This document shows, in pieces, positions 55,902 to 64,000 of a stretch of DNA of 64,000 bases (positions are counted from its first letter, which is position 1; each line of letters opens with the position of its first letter). A program made the position numbers and the translations under genes. Source of the DNA: Planctomycetota bacterium (GTDB lineage Bacteria; Planctomycetota; JAJSAM01; JAJVHW01); assembly GCA_024280885.1 (NCBI GenBank), contig JAJRPF010000040.1, positions 1 to 64,000 of the forward strand. Direction: 5' to 3'. Under the pieces are notes generated by a model that was not told the DNA's origin, did no database searches, and saw only the letters and a list, made by a program, of their open reading frames with translations.

Positions 55902-57083
55902 ATGACCCGAGACCTGAACCAGCCCATAGCTCAGACCATCGCACAGAGTCGTGCCGACGCCCTCTACCCGGGGTTCCGCATGCATCGGCACGTCTGGATC
56001 AGCGGTGTTGCGGCGTGTTTCGGCCTGATCATGCTCGCTGCGCTGACGTGGTTTTCCCTACGCGAGCGCTGGATCGTGGGCGACGACCTCGGGATGCAGT
56101 TGACCGTTGCAGCGATCATGCTCGTCGCCACGAGTGTGACACTCATGTTCGGGCACCGCGCCGCCGCCGATGCCCTCGCGGTCATGCGCTGCCGCGACGG
56201 CGCAACCGTGGTGCAACTGCGCGTCGTGTCGCGTGTCGAGCGCGGCGGAGTGGACGAATTCGTGCTCCAGTCGAAGACCGGCGACACACTGCTTTGGAGC
56301 CGTCCGGTCTCGGGGCCGCTGTGGGCGGACGCAGCACACATCGTCGCACTCGCGCCCATCTCCGGCGGCGCCCCTGTCCCGCTCGGGACCGACGGCTTTC
56401 CGTTCGCGCTAACCCCGGCCGGCCGATCAAGAGTCACTTCGACGGCTGGCGCGCCCGTGATCGACGGGACGAATACCGATGCGCCCCATCTGCCTCTGAC
56501 GCTTCTGCCCACCACGATCGGGACGCGCATCCAACGGCTTCGACTCGCGTGGTTCGTGATGCTCGGCGCGGCGTCGCTCGCGGCGACACAGTTGCCCACT
56601 GAGGAACGCGTCGTCCCGCTTGTCGGATTCGCGCTCTTCGGGGTCCTCTCTGTGATGAGCGTGCCACAGTGGCTTCGCCTTCGCGCGATCGTCAGCGCGC
56701 TACACGTGACCGACAACGGCGTGACGCTCTCGTCACCCGTTGGTCGACGACGCATCGCGTGGGCCGATATCGCCGAGGTCGTCGTGGACACGTTCGACCC
56801 GGTCGCGTTCTCGTTCGGCAACGGGATGGCAGATCGTCTGATCCGCCGCGTACTTGCGCACACCGTCAAGTCTGATCGTCTCGACGACTATCCGAACGAC
56901 GCGCTCTCGACTCAACTGCGTCGTGCGAAGATCTCGGGCGAGGCCGACATCATCTTGCGAACGGCCGACGGGCGCCGGTTGCTCCGGCTCCAGACCTCGC
57001 ACGGCTGGGACGCGGCGTACGTCGTCGGCGCGGCCGCAGCGACGCGAGGCATTGGCGTGGTCGTCGTGCAGCGAGTGGGGTGA
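55902..57083 (+). CDS. membrane protein with PH-like C-terminal region
   Basis: 393 residues, four hydrophobic helices in two pairs (about 30-50, 66-84 and 205-245). After the second pair comes LHVTDNGVTLSSPVGRRRIAWADIAEVVVD, a bacterial PH-like pattern. ATG 55902 follows GGGAG. It is convergent with the next gene with no bases between the stop codons (TGATCA). Function unknown. Confidence 0.72.
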   Translation: MTRDLNQPIAQTIAQSRADALYPGFRMHRHVWISGVAACFGLIMLAALTWFSLRERWIVGDDLGMQLTVAAIMLVATSVTLMFGHRAAADALAVMRCRDGATVVQLRVVSRVERGGVDEFVLQSKTGDTLLWSRPVSGPLWADAAHIVALAPISGGAPVPLGTDGFPFALTPAGRSRVTSTAGAPVIDGTNTDAPHLPLTLLPTTIGTRIQRLRLAWFVMLGAASLAATQLPTEERVVPLVGFALFGVLSVMSVPQWLRLRAIVSALHVTDNGVTLSSPVGRRRIAWADIAEVVVDTFDPVAFSFGNGMADRLIRRVLAHTVKSDRLDDYPNDALSTQLRRAKISGEADIILRTADGRRLLRLQTSHGWDAAYVVGAAAATRGIGVVVVQRVG

Positions 57084-57752
57084 TCAGACGGCGGCGCGTC
57101 GCGAACGAACGCCGCGGCGCGGAACGCGGGACGCACGCGGCCGCGTGAAGGCGACGGAGAGTGCGCCGACTAGCAGGCCCACGCCGGCCCAGAGAAGCGG
57201 CCGCTGCGGCGCGGGGCGATGCCCGTGGTCCAGGAGAGTGAACGTCTCGGCCAATCCCATTCCCTTCCAGGAGATCACGTCGAGCGCATTCGACGACGCG
57301 CCGACGGGGAAGCGCAGCATGCCGTCAAAGGCCTCTTCGCCGACGGGACTCCCGCCCCCCGACAGCACGTGCGCAACCGTGCTCTGTAGCAGTATCCGGC
57401 GATGCATCGGAGCAGAGCGGGTCGCCAGCAGGACGTCGGCCGGTATCTCTTCCCCCGCCGCACGCCGACGCATCTCGTCCGGCGTTCGCAGCGGCACGAA
57501 CGCCCACTTCACACCAAACGTGGGCTGCTCCGCGGGTTCGAACACTGCGCCGAAGTCAGGTACGGCCGTGACACGCAGCCAGAGCGACTCAGGAGGATCT
57601 GCGCGAAGCTCCGCCAACCCCACCGCGATCGGCTCTGCACCTGCGGTGTCGCCGTGCCACTGAACGAACGCGAAGAAGCACCCAACGAACGCAGCGGAGA
57701 ACCCGATCGCGAGCAGGTCCTTCTGCACATGCGTCCGGGACGTGCGGGCCAT
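57084..57752 (-). CDS. membrane protein, two helices
   Basis: 222 residues. Hydrophobic helices near residues 12-32 and 190-206 flank about 150 residues outside (ESLWLRVTAVPDFGAVFEP, VGEEAFDGMLRFPVG), so a large loop is exposed. ATG 57752 has a GAGAAG site; ATG 57773 and 57800 are also in frame. I do not recognise the family. Confidence 0.68.
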   Translation of the reverse strand: MARTSRTHVQKDLLAIGFSAAFVGCFFAFVQWHGDTAGAEPIAVGLAELRADPPESLWLRVTAVPDFGAVFEPAEQPTFGVKWAFVPLRTPDEMRRRAAGEEIPADVLLATRSAPMHRRILLQSTVAHVLSGGGSPVGEEAFDGMLRFPVGASSNALDVISWKGMGLAETFTLLDHGHRPAPQRPLLWAGVGLLVGALSVAFTRPRASRVPRRGVRSRRAAV

Positions 57753-58013
57753 CGGCTTCTCACTCGGGGGCATCGCCCACGATCGTAGCGGGAGCGGCAC
57801 GATTCAGCATGACGGTGCCCAGATTACGGCGCCCGGCCTGGCCTGGGGCACGTTTGCTCGTCATCTCGAGTGCGCCCCGCAGTCCCGTTCGAGCGGCGGA
57901 CCGCACGCGTCGGCGTCGCGGAACCGGTCGGACCGCATTTCCAGCGTGCGATCCAAGTCCGGCGTCCGGGGTCGCTCTGTCGCGCCTTGTCACTTTGTGG
58001 TAATCTGAACGGC

Positions 58014-58277
58014 ATGCAAACTGCCATTCGATCTGCCATCGACGGTTCCGGACGGCTTGTCGTGCCGAAGTCGATCCGGGACGACCTCGGGATCGTCGCG
58101 GGAACCCCGCTTCTGCTCTCCGTCCGTGATGGGCGGCTCGAGATCGAGCCCGTGTACGCGGAGATCCGCACCGTGGAAAGCGATGGGCTCGTTGTCGCGG
58201 AGCTGATCGAACCGCTGTCCCCGCTCAGCGAGGAACAAGTGCAGGCGACACGGCGCAGGGTCAGAGAGCGGCGCTGA
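58014..58277 (+). CDS. vapB: AbrB/MazE-type antitoxin
   Basis: 87 residues with the swapped-hairpin AbrB fold: MQTAIRSAIDGSGRLVVPKS, then RDDLGIVAGTPLLLSVRDGRLEI. The tail (SEEQVQATRRRVRERR) would bind the toxin. ATG 58014 is only seven bases after a TAATCT -10-like hexamer, so a leaderless transcript is possible. It overlaps the PIN toxin by one base. Confidence 0.87.
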   Translation: MQTAIRSAIDGSGRLVVPKSIRDDLGIVAGTPLLLSVRDGRLEIEPVYAEIRTVESDGLVVAELIEPLSPLSEEQVQATRRRVRERR

Positions 58278-58750
58278 TGGCCGACGGCGCCGCCTCCGAG
58301 TCCGTCCCCGACTCGACCGCGGTGATGGCATTCGACTCTTCGGTGATCATCGCCGCGCTCTGTGCATGGCACGATCAACATGCGGCCGCACACAAAGCCG
58401 TGGCGGCGCTCCTCGGCGCAGGTTCTCCGCCCGTGATCCCCCACCACGCGCTGATCGAGGCCTACGCGGTCCTCACGCGCCTGCCCGCGGGATACCGCAT
58501 CGCTCCCGCCGACGCCGAGCAGTTGCTGCGGCGGGCCTTTCACGGACGCGCGCGCATCGTCGCGAGTCGCGGCAACGTCACCTGGTCACTACTGCGCGAT
58601 GCCGCAGAGAAGCGTGTCGCAGGCGGAGCGATCTACGACTTCCGCATTGTCCGTGCAGCGCGTAGCGCAGGCGCCACGCACCTGCTGACACTCAACGCGA
58701 GGGACTTCGAGCGACACGGTCTCGACGGTGTCGAGATCATCACTCCGTAG
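58277..58750 (+). CDS. vapC: PIN-domain ribonuclease toxin (VapC-like)
   Basis: 157 residues. Acidic residues: Asp in AFDSSVIIAAL, Glu in HHALIEAYAVL, Asp in IYDFRIVRAA and Asp in LNARDFERHG. ATG 58277 shares its A with the antitoxin's TGA stop; an internal ATG at 58325 would start directly at the PIN fold. An endoribonuclease held off by the neighbouring AbrB-type antitoxin. It belongs to a different subgroup from the pair at 2894-3518. Confidence 0.88.
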   Translation: MADGAASESVPDSTAVMAFDSSVIIAALCAWHDQHAAAHKAVAALLGAGSPPVIPHHALIEAYAVLTRLPAGYRIAPADAEQLLRRAFHGRARIVASRGNVTWSLLRDAAEKRVAGGAIYDFRIVRAARSAGATHLLTLNARDFERHGLDGVEIITP

Positions 58751-58847
58751 CGCGAGCACAGAAGACCCGACATACCGTGCCAGGGCCTCGACGACGTTTG
58801 TGTTGACGTCGGGATCGACGGCCGCGCCGTCGGTCGCAAGGCGTGAT

Positions 58848-59924
58848 TCATGCGTCCGGCGGTGGCTCCCACACCGGCAACTCCGGGCGATCCTCCGGAC
58901 GCGTCTCCCAGCGCTTGTGCAGCCACATCCAATGGTCCGGGCGGGCGCGGATGGCGTCCTCGCCGAGCTTCGTGTATCGGTACGTCAACTCGTACGCAGC
59001 CTCGTCCTTGGGCAGGTCGGTCCGCGGGCGCAGGTGCCCCAGGAAGCGTGCCCGATACGTGGTCGGGGAGGTCCACTCGGCCACGCCGGGGACGATCGAG
59101 AGGCCCAGTCGCTGGGCGAGTGCCGCCGGTCCCAGCGGCGTATGCGCGAGGCGCCCGAAGAAGGGGACGAAGACGCCGTTCAAGCTCTGCACATCGTGGT
59201 CGGCCACCATCGCGACGGGACGGTTCTCGCGTAGGGTACGAACGAGGGCGCGTGTCTCGCCACGCTCGAGCGTCGCGCCACCGAGCTTCTTCCGCAACTC
59301 GATGAGGAGCCGCAGCGCGCCCTGATCGCCAGCGTCGGTCGAGAGGACCACGCAATTGAAGTGGTGCGAGAGCCACGTCGCACCGGCGTCCATGAGCCCG
59401 TAGTGGAAGGTGACGACAATGACGCCCTTGCCGACAGCGAGCGCCTCCTGCATGTAGTGTTCGTTCTCGACCTCTACGCGCTCCAGGAAGCGCTCCGGCC
59501 CCATGCGGGCGAGAGTGGGCATGCTCGCGACGCCGCGCGCCATCAGGCGCACCGAGTTGCGCGCGATCTCATCGATCTCCGCGCCCGACTTCTCGGCGCC
59601 GAACGCGACGTTCAACTGCACGAGCAAGCGCTCGCGAACCGACGGCGAGAAGCGGTAGATCAGTCCACCGACAAGCCCGCCGATGCGCGCAGCAAGCCCG
59701 AGCGGAAGCCACCCAAGGATCGCGATCCCGGCCCGCAGCAGCGGCTCACGACGGTTCCGCCGCGACTGCCGGTCACGTCGGTTCTGGGCCTTGCGACGGG
59801 CCTGCTCCTGCGGCGTCTCGTCTGCGGGAGGGCGGCGACGGCCGCTCCGCGAGCGCTCCGCCGGGGCCACCTGGTCCGGTTCGGTACGAGCCTCAGGCTC
59901 CGTTCGGGGGGAATTCTCGTTCAA
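58848..59924 (-). CDS. lipid A biosynthesis acyltransferase, LpxL/HtrB-like
   Basis: 358 residues. A 60-residue Arg-rich N-terminal extension is unusual. Then a membrane helix (AGIAILGWLPLGLAARIGGL), the catalytic HX4D motif in VTFHYGLMDAG, and the family ending WMWLHKRWETRP. It transfers a fatty acid to a lipid A precursor. The start is TTG 59924 in a TTGA overlap with the HEAT-cyclophilin gene. Its last residues (EDRPELPVWEPP) recur as fragments near uvrD. Confidence 0.87.
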   Translation of the reverse strand: MNENSPRTEPEARTEPDQVAPAERSRSGRRRPPADETPQEQARRKAQNRRDRQSRRNRREPLLRAGIAILGWLPLGLAARIGGLVGGLIYRFSPSVRERLLVQLNVAFGAEKSGAEIDEIARNSVRLMARGVASMPTLARMGPERFLERVEVENEHYMQEALAVGKGVIVVTFHYGLMDAGATWLSHHFNCVVLSTDAGDQGALRLLIELRKKLGGATLERGETRALVRTLRENRPVAMVADHDVQSLNGVFVPFFGRLAHTPLGPAALAQRLGLSIVPGVAEWTSPTTYRARFLGHLRPRTDLPKDEAAYELTYRYTKLGEDAIRARPDHWMWLHKRWETRPEDRPELPVWEPPPDA

Positions 59925-62041
59925 CGCGGCGGGAACCTCTCGATGGGGATGACGATCCTCACGCTCAGGATGCGGTCGTCAACGTCGATCTGGTCGATGA
60001 CTTCGTTGCCGTCGATCAGGCGCCCGAACGCCGTGTAGTGAACATCGAGGTGCGGCGCACGCGAATGCATCACGAAGAGTTGGCAGCCGCCCGAGTCCGG
60101 ATGCCCGGAGCGCGGCATGCCAAGCGTCCCCCGCTCGAAGGGGATGCGCGTCGGTTCGAGGGGCAAGGAGACCCCCGCGCTGCCGGATCCGTCGCCGCGC
60201 GGACAACCGCCCTGGATCACGAAGTCGGGGACCACACGATGCCAGCTCAGCCCGTCGTAGCCGCCGCGTCCGGCGAACGCCGCCACATGCGCGACATGCA
60301 GCGGCGCCGCGTGATGGTCGAGTGCGAACGTCATCGTCCCGCGCGTCGTCTCCATCACCATGTGCACGTTGGTCTCACCGCCATCGTCGGCGAAGAAGAG
60401 CATGTCGCGACCCGTCGTCCCGTCGCGCGCACGGCGTACCCCGCTGCGCGCACCACGCACGCCAGCCCGGCGCGGCGTCGGCGCTGCCACCCCGGCGAGC
60501 ACCGCAAGGGCGTTCTCGGCCGCCATCGCGACGGAGGGATTCTCGTCGGCCATGTACGCACGCAGCAAATCGTGATCCCCCTCCGCACCCAACTTCCCGA
60601 GCGCATCGAGTGCCCCTTGGCGCGCATCTCCACCGTCCCGGCCGGGGAAGCGCGCGGGGACGGCGCGCACGAGCGGCATCAGGGCGTCCATGCCATCGGC
60701 AGCCACGACGCCACACGCCACAGCGACCACCACCGGGTCAGGGTCGTCTCGGAGAGCACGCGCGATGGCAGCGTCAACGAGCGGTCCCTCGCGTCCTTCC
60801 AGCTGCGCGAGAGCCGAATGGCGAACGCGCACATGGGGGTCGTCGACGGCCAGGGCAACGAGGCGCGCTGTCGCCGAGTCCGCCTGCGCCTCGGGAGCGC
60901 CGCCGAGTGCGTCGCAGGCCGAGGCACGTACGAACTCGGCCGGGTCCTCCATCATCTGCGACGTGAGCTCGTACGCATGGTCCGGATCAAGCTCCGCGAG
61001 TGCGGTGATCGCCGATCCCCGGACGAAGACGGACTCGTCGTAGACGGCCATCTCCGCGATGCGGTCGTTCGCCACATCGGCGTCCAGCCGTGCAAGCGAC
61101 TGAACCGCGGCGACGCGCACGTTGAAGTCCCGAGCATCGAGCAACGGGACGAGCAGCTCCGCCGTGTCCTCGTAGGAGGCGAGAGCGCGGCACGCGGCGA
61201 TTGCGACCAGCGGACGCCCGGACGAGAGCGCCTTCTGCAGCGCGGCCCGCGCAGGCCCGTCGTCCGGCCACGGGGCGGACGTCGAACGTGCGAGTCCCAT
61301 CGCCGCCGCGCGCATCACTTCCACGTACTCCGCCTGCTCCGAGACAGACGAGTTGAACCTGGCCGAGAGACCGAACGGATCGTCGTCGGAGTCCTCGCCG
61401 GTGAGCAGCCGTACCAGTGGCTGGATCACGGCCGGGTCCTTGACCGCGCGGCAGAGGTGGCCGAATCCCGCGCGCCCCTCGGCCTCGGGATGCTCCGCGT
61501 AGGTCAATAGGATCGGGTCCGGAAGCGTCATCGGCGCGGGACGCCCCCGCCACCGGTAGTGATTGAACAGGGCGTTCGGAACGCCCGGAGGTGCGTCGAA
61601 CTCGCGCGCGAGACGGATGAGGGCACGCTCGAACGCATCTCCAGCGCCGTTGCCGAGCCCCATCGCGGCCGCGGCGAGTACTTCCCGGGGCGCGTCGGCG
61701 GGCAGGTTGGCCACGAGGCGTCCCGCTGCGTTGTGTGCGCCGGAGATCGCGAGCGCGAACGCGGCCTCCGCGGCGACCTCCGCATCGGCGTCCGCCAGCA
61801 TCGGGATGAGCGCGGCAGCAGCCTCGTCCCCGCCGATCCGGCCGAGGTCGCGCGCAGCATCGCGACGCACATGCGGATCGTCGCTCCGCGCGTCGGTGAT
61901 GCGCGCCCTGGCCTCGTGGGCCGAGTACGGGTCCAGCGAGGGCGCAGCCTCGCGCCCCCCTCCCCGCGACGCGCAAGCGCCCACCGCGAGACCAAGAACG
62001 ACACTGCTGAGCACGAAGCTGACCGTCGCCAGAAGTCGCAT
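59921..62041 (-). CDS. HEAT-repeat lipoprotein with cyclophilin domain
   Basis: 706 residues. Lipobox LAVGAC at about residue 20. Then some twelve HEAT/armadillo-like repeats (for example DPHVRRDAARDLGRIGGDEA, ARDFNVRVAAVQSLARL) to about 520, and a peptidyl-prolyl isomerase domain in the last 170 residues (WHRVVPDFVIQGG, FGRLIDGNEVIDQI). Cyclophilins catalyse proline cis-trans isomerisation in folding; the HEAT part probably binds clients. ATG 62041. It is divergent from rpmB and precedes the acyltransferase in a TTGA overlap. Confidence 0.88.
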   Translation of the reverse strand: MRLLATVSFVLSSVVLGLAVGACASRGGGREAAPSLDPYSAHEARARITDARSDDPHVRRDAARDLGRIGGDEAAAALIPMLADADAEVAAEAAFALAISGAHNAAGRLVANLPADAPREVLAAAAMGLGNGAGDAFERALIRLAREFDAPPGVPNALFNHYRWRGRPAPMTLPDPILLTYAEHPEAEGRAGFGHLCRAVKDPAVIQPLVRLLTGEDSDDDPFGLSARFNSSVSEQAEYVEVMRAAAMGLARSTSAPWPDDGPARAALQKALSSGRPLVAIAACRALASYEDTAELLVPLLDARDFNVRVAAVQSLARLDADVANDRIAEMAVYDESVFVRGSAITALAELDPDHAYELTSQMMEDPAEFVRASACDALGGAPEAQADSATARLVALAVDDPHVRVRHSALAQLEGREGPLVDAAIARALRDDPDPVVVAVACGVVAADGMDALMPLVRAVPARFPGRDGGDARQGALDALGKLGAEGDHDLLRAYMADENPSVAMAAENALAVLAGVAAPTPRRAGVRGARSGVRRARDGTTGRDMLFFADDGGETNVHMVMETTRGTMTFALDHHAAPLHVAHVAAFAGRGGYDGLSWHRVVPDFVIQGGCPRGDGSGSAGVSLPLEPTRIPFERGTLGMPRSGHPDSGGCQLFVMHSRAPHLDVHYTAFGRLIDGNEVIDQIDVDDRILSVRIVIPIERFPPR

Positions 62042-62057
62042 TCGCCCCGTGCGTTCC

Positions 62058-62085
62058 TTGCCAAGCCCCGACCGGTGGGTAATCT
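62058..62085 (+). promoter_or_regulatory. rpmB promoter
   Basis: TTGCCA (62058-62063), 16 bases, TAATCT (62080-62085), 62 bases before the rpmB ATG. Both hexamers are good matches for sigma-70. Confidence 0.5.
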
Positions 62086-62147
62086 GCGCCGTTTCCAAGT
62101 GGGAATCTCCCCAGAGTTCGACAAGAGCACGTTCGAGGTAAGTCACC

Positions 62148-62381
62148 ATGGCACGCAAATGTGAAATCTGCGATAAGCGTACCCGGGTCGGCAATCAGAT
62201 CGAACGTCGCGGTATCACAAAGAAGAAGGGCGGCATCGGCCTGCGGATCACGAGCCGCACTCGCCGCAAGTTCAAGCCCAACATCCAGAAGGTGCGGGTA
62301 CTTGAGAACGACGGCAAGACGGCCGTCCGCAAGAAGGTCTGCACGCGCTGCATCAAGGCTGGGAAGATCGCCAAGCGGTAG
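62148..62381 (+). CDS. rpmB: ribosomal protein L28
   Basis: 77 residues, the short L28 form. MARKCEICDKRT and KKVCTRCIKAGKI supply the two CxxC pairs of a zinc-binding (C+) L28; TSRTRRKFKPNIQKVRV is the family core. 50S subunit. ATG 62148 after an AGGTAAG site. A strong terminator follows. Confidence 0.97.
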   Translation: MARKCEICDKRTRVGNQIERRGITKKKGGIGLRITSRTRRKFKPNIQKVRVLENDGKTAVRKKVCTRCIKAGKIAKR

Positions 62382-62398
62382 ACTCGCGCCAGCGACAA

Positions 62399-62430
62399 GC
62401 AGGGCCGTCCTCACGCGAGGGCGGCCCTGC
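62399..62430 (+). terminator. rpmB terminator hairpin
   Basis: A 14-bp stem with one G-T pair and a 4-base loop, 18 bases after the rpmB stop. Only two T's follow, then CTTGATTCC repeats three times. Confidence 0.75.
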
Positions 62431-62545
62431 TTGATTCCATCTTGATTCCAACGTGTCCTTCTTGATCCCGACCTGTACCGGCCCGCTGCATACTGGGCGG
62501 TGAGCGGCGGTCGGCGGAGGTCGCAAGCGCTCAGGGAGGCCGATC

Positions 62546-63082
62546 ATGCGCTCGACTCACTTGGTGATGATCCTCGTTGCTGGCCTTGCGACGACGGCCT
62601 GCGAATCGACTCGGACTCTGGAAGTCGCCGTCTACGAGGACGCATCCGGGGACGACGGGTTGATCTTCCACAAGGAGGTGTGGGGCGAGATCAGCGTCAC
62701 GCCCGTGGAGTACCGGCCAGTGCCAAACGCGTGCGTCGCCGTGTGGGATAATGCGCCGGATGAAGATGAGCCGACGCGAGGCTGCGCCACGGCTCCCTCC
62801 ACCGCGGGGCATGGTCGTGGGCGCGACTGGCCGGTCCTCTTGCGCTCGGACGCAGTCGGTGCGGCGGCGTACCAGGAACTGCGCATCCACGTCGTCCCAA
62901 TCGTCGGCACCGGTGTCGTCCGCCGGCACGTCGTGATCACCGCACCCGGGTTCACGCCGCGATCGTTCGACGTGGAGATCAGCGCCTCGGCGCGGAACAC
63001 CCTGGTCGTGCCGTTGACGCGCACGCGGATCTCTGGCGCGGTGCCGTTGCCACCCTCGATCGACCCCGACGCCACACCGTAG
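62546..63082 (+). CDS. lipoprotein of unknown function
   Basis: 178 residues. Signal and lipobox LATTAC at about residue 19. The body has a CarboxypepD_reg-like feel (VPNACVAVWDNAPD, HVVITAPGFTPRSFDVEI) but is a single domain. ATG 62546 follows GGGAGGCC. It overlaps the next gene by one base. Confidence 0.75.
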   Translation: MRSTHLVMILVAGLATTACESTRTLEVAVYEDASGDDGLIFHKEVWGEISVTPVEYRPVPNACVAVWDNAPDEDEPTRGCATAPSTAGHGRGRDWPVLLRSDAVGAAAYQELRIHVVPIVGTGVVRRHVVITAPGFTPRSFDVEISASARNTLVVPLTRTRISGAVPLPPSIDPDATP

Positions 63083-63501
63083 TGCCGTGCGTCGTCAGCT
63101 TTCTGCGCGTCCTCGCTCACACCGGGCTCTTCGTCACCCTCGCCTTCTGGATGTCTCTCCTCGGCGTCCTCGGCTTGTGGAGCGTCACCGAGACGCCCGG
63201 GTGGTGCGCCGTCTACTTCGTCGGCCTCGCGTTCCATGCGCTGCTCCTGCGGAAGCCAACGCGCACGCGCGCCGGGTTCGAGGCATGGTGCATCGCGGGC
63301 CTCGTCGCGCTACTCGTCGTCGTGCAGATGGAGCACGCGGATTGGCCGTTCCACACGCGCAAGATCGGGGGCTGGAACAGCGTCCTCGACGGCGGTGAGC
63401 CGAATTGGACGCTCTGGCCCTACGTCCACCTCGCCCTGTGGTGGCCGATCTGGTGGATCACGCGCGCGCTCCCCTGGCCACGAACGTCGCCCACGACCTG
63501 A
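63082..63501 (+). CDS. small membrane protein
   Basis: 139 residues, about three hydrophobic helices and many Trp residues (WWPIWWITRALPW). The GTG start shares a base with the lipoprotein's TAG stop, so both are co-translated. Function unknown. Confidence 0.7.
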   Translation: MPCVVSFLRVLAHTGLFVTLAFWMSLLGVLGLWSVTETPGWCAVYFVGLAFHALLLRKPTRTRAGFEAWCIAGLVALLVVVQMEHADWPFHTRKIGGWNSVLDGGEPNWTLWPYVHLALWWPIWWITRALPWPRTSPTT

Positions 63502-63605
63502 GCCGCGTTCGGGACGTTCAGGTCGGGGCGGCATGCTCTCGCGCATTCGCTTCGCGGACCGCCCTGCTACGCTCGTGAGACGGAGACGTTCCGGGAGGTT
63601 CTCAG

Positions 63606-64000
63606 ATGGGACGAGCGACGGTGGCAGGACTTGGTCTTGCAGGACTCGGAGTGGCCGTGCTCGCATTCGGCGCCGGCGTCGCGGTGGGCATGGCGCTCGG
63701 GGATGGCGCAGTCGAGCCGGATACGGCACCGGAGAGAGAGGTGCTGGCGCCCGCCACGACGTCCAGCGCTGACGCGCCGCACACCGAGCGCCGCCACGCG
63801 CGCACGCCAAGTGTCGCCACTGTTCCGGACGCGCTTGGAGCTCTCGATCCCGGGCTCCCCACAACCGGCACGGGAGTCATCACCGGCCATGTGAGCTGGG
63901 ACGAAGGCAGAAAACCACTCGCCGGAGTCCGGATCGTCGCCACCGCGCGCGTTCCGGACGCGTGGGAGTTCCCGGGATCGAAGTTCCCGGGATCGCAGGG
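63606..64000 (+). CDS. beta-domain membrane protein, cut by right edge
   Basis: 131 residues visible, no stop. An N-terminal anchor (VAGLGLAGLGVAVLAFGAGV) and a low-complexity spacer are followed by VITGHVSWDEGRKPLAGVRI, the start of a CarboxypepD_reg module. ATG 63606 follows GGGAGGTT. Probably another giant protein like those at 20769 and 38359. Confidence 0.75.
   Translation, partial: MGRATVAGLGLAGLGVAVLAFGAGVAVGMALGDGAVEPDTAPEREVLAPATTSSADAPHTERRHARTPSVATVPDALGALDPGLPTTGTGVITGHVSWDEGRKPLAGVRIVATARVPDAWEFPGSKFPGSQ

Overview
The window looks like a chromosomal segment of a high-GC planctomycete or close relative. The clues are several very large secreted proteins built from carboxypeptidase-regulatory-like beta domains, FHA and Ser/Thr-kinase signalling genes, a pilin-like secreted protein, an ECF sigma factor with a long membrane-anchored tail, and a Gram-negative envelope set (LptF, LptG, an MsbA-type exporter, an LpxL-type acyltransferase). 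The lineage is inferred from gene content only. No rRNA, tRNA, CRISPR array, transposase or phage gene was seen.

Layout. 1-2843 is a kinase-AAA-TPR regulator cut by the left edge. 2894-3905 holds a VapBC pair beside a dead ATPase fragment. 4049-8374 has a thioredoxin-like secreted protein, rsgA and an HDOD-GAF-GGDEF protein. 8451-12719 is a tightly overlapped run: pseudouridine synthase, SpoU methyltransferase, ABC ATPase, ABC permease. 12763-17009 is lptF-lptG divergent from an MsbA-like exporter. 17408-20528 is metabolic (arginase, trpS, pfk). 20769-23960 is the first giant beta-domain protein. 24204-25753 is a pair of related membrane proteins. 25782-27082 has a DUF433 antitoxin and a HEAT-repeat protein. 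27128-30541 is a GntR-controlled ABC operon with a clear promoter and operator.

The most distinctive block is 30669-43054, all on the minus strand: an atypical kinase, a zinc-ribbon vWA protein, an FHA membrane protein, an FHA-transmembrane-CAP protein, a giant lipoprotein and an FHA-GAF sigma-54 activator. These domains fit a phosphorylation-dependent pathway linking envelope and transcription, though that link is inferred. UvrD helicase follows.

From about 45.4 to 54 kb the DNA is patchy. A 244-bp direct repeat carries the uvrD 5' end and the tail of an acyltransferase gene and flanks an M48 protease. A dispersed GGTGCCAGG element recurs four times. A sigma factor is fused to a transmembrane extracytoplasmic protein, a nucleotidyltransferase pair looks like a toxin-antitoxin or defence module, and a pilin-like gene contains a heptanucleotide tract that throws it out of frame. 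54026-64000 returns to ordinary gene density: unknown secreted and membrane proteins, a second VapBC pair, the acyltransferase, a HEAT-cyclophilin lipoprotein, rpmB with promoter and terminator, and another beta-domain protein cut by the right edge.

Starts were chosen by Shine-Dalgarno sequence, gene overlap and family alignment. Several genes use TTG or GTG within TTGA, GTGA or ATGA overlaps.
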